This document shows, piece after piece, positions 34,497 through 44,562 of a stretch of 64,000 bases of DNA. The number at the start of each line of letters is the position of its first letter. Within the stretch, counting starts at the first letter, position 1. Source of the DNA: Corydoras sp. C115 (lineage: Eukaryota; Chordata; Actinopteri; Siluriformes; Callichthyidae); assembly GCA_019802505.1 (NCBI GenBank), contig JAFMOC010000309.1:265001-329000 (forward strand), given 5' to 3'. The notes beneath the pieces were generated by a model. That model was not told the DNA's origin, searched no databases, and was given only the letters and a program-made list of their open reading frames with translations. The translations under genes were made by a program, and so were the position numbers.

Positions 34497-34778
34497 TAAG
34501 TCAATGCAATGAATGCATTTCAGCTGAAGTCTTAAGCACGGCCCGATCCAAAGCCCAATCATATGAACATCGCATTGTCCCACTTCCATATTGCGGAGAG
34601 ATTAACGTCATGCTGACAGGCCTAGAACCGGCGCACACTGGGCCTGTGCTGAATTTAGAAGGATTGGCGGATCGGAGCACTAATTCGCGAGCAGGAAACG
34701 TATGAAAATATCACAGAACCACCCAGCAATCAGTGAAAAACCATGGAAGCTATTTAAACACACAGCCGTTTGCAAACA
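34497..34778. other. Short repeat-free stretch
   Basis: No feature recognised; it may be ordinary intron. Confidence 0.35.
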
Positions 34779-36208
34779 TCCATCCATCCATTATCATGCG
34801 CTTTATCCTCTATTAGGGTCGCGGTGGGGTTCCCCATGTCCATCCAGGGGAGAACGTCTCGGGCGCTGGGCAGATACACCCAGGACAGGACACCAATCCA
34901 TCACTGGACACACACTCACTCACACACACACACTCTATATGGGGCAATTTTGAGAATTCAATTGACTTGATCCATGTTTTTGGACTGTGGGAGGAAACCG
35001 GAGAACCCGGAGGAAACCCACGCGGACACGGGGAGAACATGGAAACTCCACCCAGATTGCGATTCAAACCGGGAATCCTTATCGCTGAGAGGAGAACATG
35101 CCAATACAAGCCACCGTGCCGCCCGAATCATTATCATTTATTCATTCATTCATTATCTTCCGCTTTATCCTCTATTAGGGTCGCGGTGGGGTTCCCCATG
35201 CCCATCCAGGGGAGAACATCTCGGGCGCTGGGCAGATACACCCAGGACAGGACACCAATCCATTGCTGGGCACACACTCACTCACACACTCACTCTATAT
35301 GGGGCAATTTGGAGAATTCAATTGACTTGATCCATGTTTTTGGACTGTGGGAGAAAAGATCGCACCCAGATTGCGATTCGAACCGGGAATCCTTATCGCT
35401 GAGAGGAGAACATGCTAAACACTAAGCCACCGGGCCGCCCGAATCATTATCATATAAATATTAAATAATTTAATACTCGCGGCTTTAAACAGACCACACC
35501 ACCGCGTCCACCACTGCGCTTTATCCTCTATTAGGGTCGCGGTGGGAGGGGTTCCCCATGCCCATCCAGGGGAGAACGTTTCGGGCGCTGGGCAGATACA
35601 CCCAGGACAGAACGCCAATCTATCACTGGGCACACACTCACTCACACAGACACACTCTATATGGGGCAATTTGGAGAACTCAATTGACTTGATCCATGTT
35701 TTTGGACTGTGGGAGGAAACCGGAGAACCCGGAAGAAACCCACGCGGACACGGGGAGAACATGGAAACTCCACCCAGATTGCGATTCAAACCGGGAATCC
35801 TTATCGCTGAGAGGAGAACATGCCAACCACGAAGCCACCGTGCCGCCAGAATCATTATCATATATTCTTTCATTCATTCATTATCTCCCGCTTTATCCTC
35901 TATTAGGGTCGCATGGGGGGAGGGTTCTCCATGCCCATCCAGGGGAGAACGTTTCGGGTGCTGGGCAGATACACCCAGGACAGGGTGCCAATCTATCTCT
36001 GGACACTCACTCACACAGACACACTCTATATGGGGCAATTTGGAGAACTCAATTGACTTGATCCATGTTTTTGGACTGTGGGAGGAAACCGGAGAACCCG
36101 GAGGAAACCCACGCGGACACGGGGAGAACATGGAAACTCCACCCAGATGGGGATTCGAACTGGGAATCCCTACCACTGACAGGAGAACATGCTAAACACT
36201 AAGCCACA
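34779..36208 (-). repeat. Four minus-strand SINEs, partly by segmental duplication
   Basis: Copies 34779-35125, 35140-35442, 35512-35849 and 35868-36208. GAATCATTATCAT follows the head of the first three copies (35125, 35441, 35850), so at least two copies arose by tandem duplication with flank and not by independent insertion. The second copy lacks about 60 bp around its GGAGGAAACCGG region. Confidence 0.85.
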
Positions 36209-36349
36209 GTCTTCGGATATTGTCATTTGTAAAGTAATGGATACTTGTTTTTGGAAGATGGCGTCTTGAAACTGTTATTGTTGGAACGTTTGGATTTCGT
36301 TTTAAGAACGATGTGTCTTGGTGTATGAGATCGTGATGTGAGTTATTAA

Positions 36350-36529
36350 ATGGGGCAGGTGTGGGATCGTGGTTAAGAAACCGGTCTTGTGATCTGAAGG
36401 GTCCGGGTTCAATTCCCGGTTCCACCAAGTGTTACCACAGAAGAGCCCCTGGGGAACGCACTGAACCCCATTTGATCCCTTGGTGCCTTTACGTCACTTC
36501 AGGCCCCTGTGCTTCCTTTATTAATGTGT

Positions 36530-36570
<41 letters not shown>

Positions 36571-36625
36571 TGTGAGTGTGAGTGTGTGTGTGTGTGTGAT
36601 GGGTTAAATGCAGAGGACAGTTGGA
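36350..36625 (+). mobile_element. tRNA-derived SINE (third type) with GT microsatellite
   Basis: A tRNA-like head with GATCGTGGTTAAG and B box GGGTTCAATTCCC, a body, a GT/GAGT tract (36535-36598) and the GGGTTAAATGCAGAGGACAG 3' domain. The phrase AAATGCAGAGGA(C/T)AGTTGGACAG recurs at 36838, so the end was duplicated together with the following SINE. Confidence 0.7.
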
Positions 36626-36630
36626 CAGGG

Positions 36631-38065
36631 GGTGGCATGGTGGTTTAGTGTTTAGCATGTTCTCCTCTCAGCACTAGGGATTCCCAGTTCGAATCCCCAT
36701 CTGGGTGGAGTTTCCATGGTCTCCCCGTGTCCGCGTGGGTTTCCTCCGGGTTCTCCGGTTTCCTCCCACAGTCCAAAAACATGGCCCAGCGCCTGAAACG
36801 TTCTCCCCTGGATGGGCATGTGGAACCCCTCCACCCTAAATGCAGAGGATAGTTGGACAGGGGGCAGCATGGTGGCTTAGTGTTTAGCATGTTCTCCTCT
36901 CAGCACTAGGGGTTCCCGGTTCGAATCCCCATCTGGGTGGAGTTTCCATGTTCTCCCCGTGTCCGCGTGGGTTTGCTCCGGGTTCTCCGGTTTCCTCCCA
37001 CAGTCCAAAAACATGGATCAAGGGCAATTGAATTCTCCAAATTGCCCCATATAGAGTGTGTCTGTGTGAGTGAGTGTGTGTCCAGTGATAGATTGGCGCC
37101 CTGTCCTGGGTGTATCTGCCCAGCGCCTGAAACGTTCTCCCCTGGATGGGCATGGGGAACCCCACCGCGACCCTAATAGAGGATAAAGCGGAAGATAATG
37201 GATGGATAGTTGATGTCACGCACCGTGGAACCGTCTTTTCTCCTGCGTGATGAACCCAAGATTTAAAGATCCCATAATACAGGATGTTGATCGGAGAACG
37301 ATTTCAATTGTAATCAATAACAGCGGGTAATTAGAGTCAGGTGACTTAGTGGTTTAGCATGTTCTCCTCTGAGCACTTGGGATTCCCGGTTCGAATCCCA
37401 ATCTGGGTGGAGTTTCCATGTTCTCCCTGTGTCCGCGTGGGTTTGCTCCGGGTTCTCCGGTTTCCTCCCACAGTCCAAAAACATGGATCAAGGTCAATTG
37501 AGTTCTCCAAATTGCCCCATATAGAGTGTGTCTGTGTGAGTGAGTGTGTGTCCAGTGATAGATTGGCGTCCTGTCCTGGGTGTATCTGCCCAGCGCCCGA
37601 AACGTTCTCCCCTGGATGGGCATGGGGAACACCCCCCCCCCCCCCGCGACCCTAATATAGGACAAAGCAGAAGATAATGGATGGATGGATGGATAGTTGA
37701 TGTCACGCACCGAGGAACCATCTTTTGATTGGAGAACGATTTCAATTCGAATCAATAACAGCGGGTAATTAGGGTCAGGTGGCTTAGTGGTTTAGCATGT
37801 TCTCCTCTCAGCACTAGGGATTCCCGGTTCGAATCCCCATCTGGGTGGAGTTTCCATGTTCTCCCCGTGTCCGCGTGGGTTTGCTCCGGGTTCTCCGGTT
37901 TCCTCCCACAGTCCAAAAACATGGATCAAGGGCAATTGAATTCTCCAAATTGCCCCATATAGAGTGTGTATGTCTGTGTGAGTGAGAGTGTGCCCAGTGA
38001 TGGATTGGTGTATCTGCCCAGCACCGGAAACGTTCTCCCCTGGATGGGCATGGGGAACCCCCCCC
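36631..38065 (+). repeat. Four plus-strand SINEs with duplicated flank
   Basis: 36631-36832 (internal deletion), 36866-37208, 37338-37695 and 37780-38065. The spacer with GTTGATGTCACGCACCG and GAGAACGATTTCAATT and AATAACAGCGGGTAATTAG occurs at 37208-37337 and in shorter form at 37693-37779, so the third and fourth SINEs belong to a tandem duplication. All carry GGGTTTGCTCCGGG where most copies have GGGTTTCCTCC. Confidence 0.85.
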
Positions 38066-38738
38066 CCCACACACACACACACACACCATTATGCTCACTG
38101 TGACGTTTCCCCCTCACTGTCTGTCACCAGGTGGCCAACTTCTACAACTGATGACGTCATTTACTAACTCAATGACGGTCATGTATTAAACTCTAAACCA
38201 AACAAACTTCTGGAGGGAGGTCCAGCAGCTGGAGGAGAACTTTAGAGAACGAGTCCAGTGGACGGAACACGGTTATAACCCACAAACCCCGCATTACCTT
38301 AAGATAATGGTGTCCGCAGCACCGTGACGACCCCCCATCCCACCCCGGGCAAACACACACGGTAGGGTCTGCCTCTCGAGTTCCGAACACAGCCAACAAG
38401 ATGCCCCTCTGCCCCCTCTGCCCCTTTAGATGTGTTTTGTGAAAGTGGAAGTTGGACAACTGCGTTTAAAATCGGACGAACCCGTGTGTGTACGGACCAC
38501 CGTGAAATAGACGAGATCCAGCGTTGGGAGTGGAAACCGAGCTGGAAATGAGTTAAGTTTCTGGGATAAGTCGGTTTGGGGCGAAGTTAAGAGTGTAATA
38601 AAGATGCAGGATACTTTGACAAGACGTTTCATAGCGTTAAGGTTAATAAAAAAAAAAATAACGGGACACCGTGAAGAAGCCGCTATCTCGCATTTCTCGG
38701 TGTTCCGCACACACTGGCATCGACGTGCTTGTACTCAC
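38066..38738 (-). other. Start of intron 1 of the sh3kbp1-like gene, low-repeat
   Basis: This lies directly downstream (gene sense) of the putative exon 1 donor and is largely free of repeats, unlike the rest of the intron. It contains a perfect cAMP-response-element palindrome TGACGTCA at 38152-38159. Minus-strand frames here show no domain. Confidence 0.5.
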
Positions 38739-39100
38739 CCATTTATAAACTTTGTGAGCACCTCGTGTTCCTCCAGGAGACTTTAGGAACCGATAAAAGG
38801 GCGAAAAGGTGGATAAGAAAAGCCCAACGTCGCTCCGGGTTCTGAAGTCTGTGCTGAGGCAGCCGCGGGAACCTCCGATAAACACGCTGCGCCTGCTTAA
38901 TGAGAAGAAAGGTCCCGAAGAACCAACATAATCCTCGTGAAGTCTGTTAATTAATGAGTTATTTGGAGATTTGGAGCGAACGGAGGAGGTCAGAATGAAG
39001 GAAGAGCCAGACGATGAAGCTGCTCCGTTACTCGCCCTCACTCCCTCCCTCTCTCGCTAAACACACCCTGAGGCCATCGCCAGCAGAGGGCGCGCTTACT
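38739..39100 (-). other. sh3kbp1: Putative first exon of the sh3kbp1-like gene (5' UTR plus ATGG)
   Basis: On the minus strand the sequence reads TTTATAAATGG followed by the strong donor GTGAGTAC (GT at 38738-38737). ATG is at 38742-38740 with an in-frame TAA directly before it and one coding base (38739) after it. Exon 2 starts TGGAGGCC, giving ATG-GTG-GAG-GCC, the MVEA start known for SH3KBP1 orthologues. The 5' end is not defined; a TCTCGCGAGA promoter motif lies at 39121. The join is inferred; no transcript evidence is available. Confidence 0.6.
39080..39093 (+). promoter_or_regulatory. CTCF-like site
   Basis: CCAGCAGAGGGCGC fits the CTCF core CCASYAGRKGGCRS at every position. It sits at the presumed sh3kbp1 promoter, between the two divergent genes. 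Confidence 0.6.
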
Positions 39101-39150
39101 CTTCGCGAGAATGATCAGGCTCTCGCGAGAAAAAGCGCGAACAATGGTCG
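39101..39150. promoter_or_regulatory. TCTCGCGAGA promoter motif cluster
   Basis: A perfect palindrome TCTCGCGAGA at 39121-39130, a near copy CTTCGCGAGA at 39101-39110 and AAGCGCGAAC following. This motif is known from broadly expressed, TATA-less vertebrate promoters. It lies just upstream of the putative minus-strand exon 1. Confidence 0.65.
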
Positions 39151-39194
39151 CCGAGGTCGTGCGTCATTCTGTAGTTCCACTTAAAGCCTTATTT

Positions 39195-40178
39195 TGCGTT
39201 CTCCATGCCCATCCAGTGGAGAACGTTTCGGGCGCTGGGCAGATACACCCAGGACAGGGGGGCAATCTATCATTGGACACACACTCTCACACACACACAG
39301 ACACACTCTATATGGGGCAATTTGGAGCCTTCCATGTTTTTGGATTGTGGGAGGAAACCGGAGAACCCGGAGGAAACCCACGTGGACACGGGGAGAACAT
39401 GGAAACTCCACCCAGATTGGGATTCGTACTGGGAATCTCTAGCGCTGAGAGGAGAACATGCTAAATGCGAAGCCACTGTGCCACCCCCCCAAAAAAATCA
39501 TTCATTCATTCATTATATTCTGCTAGGTTCAAAGGGGGGGGGTTCTCCATGCCCATCCAGGGGAGAACGTTTCGGGCGCTGTGCAGATACACCCAGGACA
39601 GGACGCCAATCTATCACTGGATACACGCTCACTCACACAAACACACTCTATATGGGGCAATTTAGTGCCTTCAGTTTACCTTGAATCCATGTTTTTGGAC
39701 TGTGGGAGGAAACCGGAGAACCCGGAGAAAACCCACTCGGACACGGGGAGAACATGGAAACTCCACCCAGATTGGGATTCGAACCGGGAATCCCTAGCAC
39801 TGAGAGGAGAACATGCTAATCACTAAGTCATTAATTAATTCATTACCTCACACTTTATCCTCTATTAGGGTCGCGGGGGGTTCCCCATGCCCATCCAGGG
39901 GAGAACGTCTCGGGCGCTGGGCAGATACACCCAGGACAGGACACCAATCTATCACTGGACACACACTCACTCACACACACACACTCTATATGGGGCAATT
40001 TGGAGAATTCAATTGACTTAATCCATGTTTTTGGACTGTGGGAGGAAACCGGAGAACCCGGAGGAAACCCATGAGGACATGGGGAGAACATGGAAACTCC
40101 ACCCAGATGGGGATTGGAACCGGGAATCCCTAGTGCTGAGAGGAGAACATGCTAAACACTCAGCCAACGTGCCGCCCG
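39195..40178 (-). mobile_element. Three minus-strand SINEs
   Basis: 39195-39487 (5' and tail shortened), 39500-39830 (TCATTCAT tail, head cut at CTAAGTCATT) and 39835-40178 (full, head GGGCGGCACGTTGGCTGAG). The first begins within 50 bp of the CpG-rich promoter block. Confidence 0.85.
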
Positions 40179-40273
40179 GTTTAAGAGTTAAACTGTGAAA
40201 TGGAACCAAACACACAAACTGTTGGAATAAAGAATTTATTCTCACTATTTACATCACTAATTGTGTTGTCAGG

Positions 40274-40601
40274 GGTGGTTTAGTGTTTAGCATGTTCTCC
40301 TCTCAGTGCTGGGGATCCTGGTCTGAATCCCAATCTGGGTGGAGTTTCCATGTTCTCCCCCTGTCGACATGGGTTTCCTCCGGGTTCTCCAGTTTCTCCG
40401 GATTCCAAGGCCGATAAAATTCTCCAAATTGCCCCATATACAGTGTGTCTGTGTGAGTGAGTGTGTGTCCAGTGATAGATTGGTGTCCTGTCCTGGGTGT
40501 ATCTGCCCAGCGCCTGAGACGTTCTCCCCTGGATGGGCATGGAGAACCCCCCCCTCCCTCGACCCTAATAGAGAATAAAGCAGGAGATAATGGATGGATT
40601 G
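40274..40601 (+). mobile_element. SINE, head shortened
   Basis: It starts at GGTGGTTTAGTGTTTAGCATG and contains a 40-bp divergence where AGTCCAAAAACATGGATCAA is replaced by GGATTCCAAGGCCGATAAA. Confidence 0.8.
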
Positions 40602-40816
40602 TGTTAGAAATGATGAAGTGGTGTATTCTATCACTATTTCCTTTACTATGGCTCCATCTAGTGGACAGACTGAAGTATAACATGTTACACCTGTTAACAC
40701 GGTCTGATTGTGAGAGGATCACTGAGCGTTAGTCCTCACAGGGGTTTGTTCATTATGAAAACAAATCAGCGTTTCTTTATCCGACCACTGCAGCTTTAGA
40801 GATTCAGGCCCTTAAT

Positions 40817-41214
40817 GACAACACAAATCACTGACAACACAAATCACTGACAACACAAATCACTGACAACACAAATCACTGAAAACACAAATCACTGACA
40901 ACACAAATCACTGACAACACAAATCACTGACAACACAAATCACTGACAACACAAATCACTGAAAACACAAATCACTGAAAACACAAATCACTGACAACAC
41001 AAATCACTGACAACACAAATCACTGACAACACAAATCACTGACAACACAAATCACTGAAAACACAAATCACTGACAACACAAATCACTGAAAACACAAAT
41101 CACTGAAAACACAAATCACTGAAAACACAAATCACTGAAGACACAAATCACTGAAAACACAAATCACTGACAACACAAATCACTGAAGACACAAATCACT
41201 GAAAACACAAATCA
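40817..41214. repeat. 16-bp tandem repeat, about 25 copies
   Basis: The unit GACAACACAAATCACT alternates with GAAAACACAAATCACT and GAAGACACAAATCACT variants; the length fits 25 units almost exactly. It runs straight into the tail of a minus-strand SINE at 41215. Confidence 0.95.
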
Positions 41215-41550
41215 TGAGGGGTGGGGGGGGGGGGGGGGGTTCCCCATGCCCATCCAGGGGAGAAAGTTTCGGGCGCTGGGCAGATACACCCAGGACAGGG
41301 CGCCGATCTATCACTGGCACACACTCACTCACACACACACACACACAAACACACTCTATATGGGGCAATTTAAAGAACTTAATTTACCTTGAATCCATGA
41401 TTTTGGATTTTGGAAGGAAACCGGAGAACCCGGAGGAAACCCACACGGACACGGGGAGAACGTGGAAACTCCACCCAGATTGGGATTCGAACCGGGAATC
41501 CCTAGTGCTGAGAGGAGAACATGCTAACCACTAAGCCAACGTGTCACCCA
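41215..41550 (-). mobile_element. Full-length SINE with expanded poly-G
   Basis: A G-run of about 17 (41223-41239), then a complete body to the head GGTGACACGTTGGCTTAGTG. Confidence 0.85.
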
Positions 41551-41561
41551 ACCACATTACA

Positions 41562-41667
41562 TCCATCCATTATCTTCCCTTTATCCTCTATTTGGGTCAT
41601 TGGGGGGTTCCAGGGGGTAAACCCCGGACAGGTCACCAATCTATCACTGGACACACACTTACTCACA

Positions 41668-41704
<37 letters not shown>

Positions 41705-42140
41705 TATGGGGCAATTTGGAGAATTCAATTGACCTTGATCTGGGCGGCACGGTGGCTTAGTGGTTGGCATGTTCTCCTCTCAGTGCTAGGGGTTCCCGGT
41801 TCGAATTCCCACCTGGGTGGAGTTTCCATGTTCTCCCCGTGTCCGCGTGGGTTTCCTCTGGGTTCTCCGGTTTCCTCCCACAGTCCAAAAACATGGATCA
41901 AGTCAATTGAATTCTCAAAATTGCCCCATATACAGTAGAGTGTGTCTGTGTGAGTGAGTGTGTGCCCAGTGATAGATTGGCGTCCTGTCCTGGGTGTATC
42001 TGCCCAGCGCCCGAAACGTTCTCCTCTGGATGGGCATGGGGAACCGCCCCGCGACCCTAATAGAGGATAAAGTGGAAGATAATGGATGGATGACCTTGAT
42101 CCATGTTTTTGGACTGTGGGAGGAAACCGGAGAACCCGGA
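41562..42140 (-). mobile_element. Minus-strand SINE split by a plus-strand SINE
   Basis: The left part (41562-41740) contains a CA tract (41671-41702) and ends GACCTTGATC; the right part (42092-42140) resumes GACCTTGATCCATGTTTTTG and then is cut at CCCGGA. Confidence 0.9.
41741..42091 (+). mobile_element. Full-length SINE inserted in another SINE, with target duplication
   Basis: The element starts TGGGCGGCACGGTGGCTTAG and ends GATAATGGATGGAT. GACCTTGATC is on both sides (41731-41740 and 42092-42101); the preceding T makes it possibly 11 bp. This gives a base-exact reference copy of 351 bp. Confidence 0.95.
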
Positions 42141-42171
42141 ATGGTAATTCTCAGTTTTGCTGTTGTGACGT

Positions 42172-42498
42172 TCATTCATTATCTTCTGCTTTATTCTCTA
42201 TTAGGGTCGTGGGGGGAGGGGGGGTTCCCCATGTCCATCCAGGGGAGAACGTTTCGGGCGCTGGGCAGATAGACCCAGGACAGGACACCAATCTATCACT
42301 GGACACACACTCAATCACACACACACTCTATATGGGGCAATTTGGAGAATTCAATTGACTTGATCCATGTTTTTGGACTGTGGGAGGAAACCGGAGAACC
42401 TGGAGGAACCCCACGCAGACACGGGGAGAACATGGAAACTCCACCCAGATGGGGATTGAGAGGAGAACATGCTAAACCACTCAGCCAGCGTTCCGCCC
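42172..42498 (-). mobile_element. SINE with B-box region deleted
   Basis: A complete tail and core; the body jumps from CCCAGATGGGGATT to GAGAGGAGAACATGC. Confidence 0.85.
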
Positions 42499-42723
42499 CG
42501 TCTGGTTTCATTCTGATGTTTTTGTTTCAGAGTTTGTTGGTTTTCAGGTTGATCTGAGGTTTTTTTTCTCTTTTATCTTCATTCTAAAGAACAGAGAGCT
42601 TCAGGAATTAAGGAAGTCCGTCTCTTATTTCATTAGAGGAATGCAGCAGGTCTGACACACACACGCCGTGTTCTATAATTTACATTCTGAAAGTACAGAG
42701 TATTTTATATACAGAACTAAACT
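42499..42723. other. Short repeat-poor stretch between SINEs
   Basis: No feature recognised, though the pyrimidine-rich runs with TTTCAG words at about 42530 and 42545 could be mistaken for acceptors. Confidence 0.3.
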
Positions 42724-43772
42724 TAGGCTTAGTGGTTAGCATGTTCTCCTCTCAGCACTAGGGATTCCCGGTTCGAATCCCCATCTGGGTGGAGTTTCCA
42801 TGTTCTCCCCATGTCCACGTGGGTTTCCTCCGGGTTCTCCGGTTTCCTCCCACAGTCCAAAAACATGGATCAAGTCAATTGAGTTCTCCAAATTGCCCCA
42901 TATAGAGTGTGTCTGTATGAGTGAGAGTGTGCCCAGTGATAGATTGGTGTCCTGTCCTGTGTGTATCTGCCCAGCACCTGAAACGTTCGCCCCTGGATGG
43001 GGATGGGGAACCTCCCCCCCCCCCGAACCTATTAGAGGATAAAGTGTGAGATAATGCATTAATCAATGACTTAGTGTTTAGCATGTTCTCCTCTCAGCAC
43101 TAAGGATTCCCGGTTCGAATCCCCATCTGTGTGGAGTTTCCATGTTTTCCCTGTGTCCACGTGGGTTTCCTCCGGGTTCTCCGGTTTCCTCCCACAGTCC
43201 AAAAACATGGATTCAAGGTAAACTGAAGGCACTAAATTGCCCCATATAGAGTGTGTTTGTGTGAGTGAGTGTGTGCCCAGCGATGGATTGGCGCCCTGTC
43301 CTGGGTGTATCTGCCCAGTGCCCGAAACGTTCTCCCCTGGATGGGCATGGGGAACCCCCCCACGACCCTAATAGAGGATAAAGCGGGAGATAATGAATAA
43401 GTAAACATATCCAGTGATAGAGGGCGGCACGGTGGTTTAGTGGTTGGCATGTTCTCCTTTCAGTGCTAGGGATTCCCGGTTCGAATCCCCATCTGGGTGG
43501 AGTTTCCATGTTCTCCCCGTGTCCGCGTGGGTTTCCTCCGGGTTCTCCGGTTTCCTCCCGCAGTCCAAAAACATGGATCAAGTCAATTGAGTTCTCCAAA
43601 TTGCCCCATATAGAGTGTGTGTGTGAGTGAGTGTGTGTCCAGCGATGGACTAGCGCCCTGTCCTGGGTGTATCTGCCCAGCGCCCGAGACGTTCTCCCCT
43701 GGATGGGCATGAGGAACCCCCCCCCCCCCCCGACCCTAATAGAGGATAAAGCAGAAGATAATGGATGGATGT
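42724..43772 (+). repeat. Three consecutive plus-strand SINEs
   Basis: 42724-43062 and 43066-43400 both start at a shortened head (GGCTTAGTGGTTAGC; GACTTAGTGTTTAGC). 43423-43772 has a full head GGGCGGCACGGTGGTTTAGTGG and a poly-C run at 43717-43730. GATAGAG before (43417-43423) and after (43783-43789) the third copy may be a short target duplication. Confidence 0.85.
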
Positions 43773-43979
43773 ATCTGACAGGATAGAGATGACCCCCCCC
43801 CCCCCCATACACAGAAAAATAAATCTTAAAAGGAGTTTTAATTCGAAGGCCTTTATTTAATTCTATCAGTCATGCTTAAGTTAACGCATGTTATTACTTA
43901 TTTGAGAACTTATTTTGTCCTTTATTTCCATAAATAAAGAGTCTCGTCTTCGACGACTGTTTGTATCTGTTTGTAAACA

Positions 43980-44140
43980 CGAGCCCTGCCATGTGGCGTT
44001 ATGAGAGTTCTTGGGAAATGTAGTTTAATGAGACTTCAAAGCGGTTACGCTTATGTCAAGTTGTACTACATTTCCCATGATGCCGCTGCGGGTCTCTGGT
44101 TGGTGTCGATGAGGCGGCTGGGAGGCGACCGCGTCCCGCT
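43980..44140 (+). promoter_or_regulatory. Candidate klhl24 promoter with opposed ZNF143-type sites
   Basis: ACTACATTTCCCATGATGC at 44065-44083 closely matches the ZNF143/SBF site. A second copy in the opposite direction (GGGAAATGTAGT, 44013-44024) lies 40 bp away. The flanking sequence (44100-44180) is CpG-rich with no TATA box. ZNF143 sites are known at broadly expressed CpG promoters. Assignment to klhl24 rests on strand and position. Confidence 0.6.
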
Positions 44141-44261
44141 GTTTAATGCGAGCGAGCCTCGCGCACGACGTCCCTGCGGAGTTTAACAAACAAACATTTT
44201 ATCTTTCATTTAAATTAATTTACAGACCTTTTTTAAAAGACGACGTGTGCGGATTTTCAAG
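44085..44261 (+). other. klhl24: Putative non-coding first exon of the klhl24-like gene
   Basis: The sequence ends GGATTTTCAAG|GTAAGTCAG, a consensus donor with GT at 44262-44263, and lies on the same strand as the klhl24 coding exon, whose own acceptor demands an upstream exon. The start is not defined. No long frame continues into the donor, in keeping with a 5' UTR. The intron to 56622 would be about 12.4 kb. Confidence 0.5.
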
Positions 44262-44562
44262 GTAAGTCAGTTAAAGTTATTCACCTATTATATTTATTTT
44301 ATCATTTTTTTATTTTTTTATTTTATTTTTGTTTGTTTGCTTTTGTGCTGTCGACTCTAATGTGCATATTTTTAAACTCTTTTTGTTCTCTAAACGCTCA
44401 CAGAACCTTATATTGAACTGTTAGGAGAACATGTCGTCATTTAACAGCTACGTAGTGACCCGTTGCCTGCGGTGTTGTGACGTAATTCGAGTGTCTGGAC
44501 TTTTTTAATAGCATCACGTGGTCTGTTTAAAGCCTATATAACATTATATGATAATATTAACG

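Noticed and set aside
38131..38151. Possible terminal plus-strand mini-exon (…CACCAG|GTGGCCAACTTCTACAACTGA), with ATTAAA downstream
   Set aside because: The acceptor looks good, but the six codons match nothing I can name, no upstream exon is visible, and it lies inside the presumed sh3kbp1 intron on the other strand.
38643..39041. 132-codon minus-strand frame in the CpG-rich block
   Set aside because: It runs across the putative exon 1 and its donor in a frame different from the MVEA start; Ser-rich without a recognisable domain, more likely 5' UTR by chance open.
40817..41214. CRISPR-like regular array
   Set aside because: The 16-bp units are directly adjacent with no spacers; the host is a vertebrate.
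44001..44186. 61-codon frame at the candidate klhl24 promoter
   Set aside because: Covers ZNF143-type sites and CpG-rich promoter sequence; no similarity to any domain, ends before the donor.
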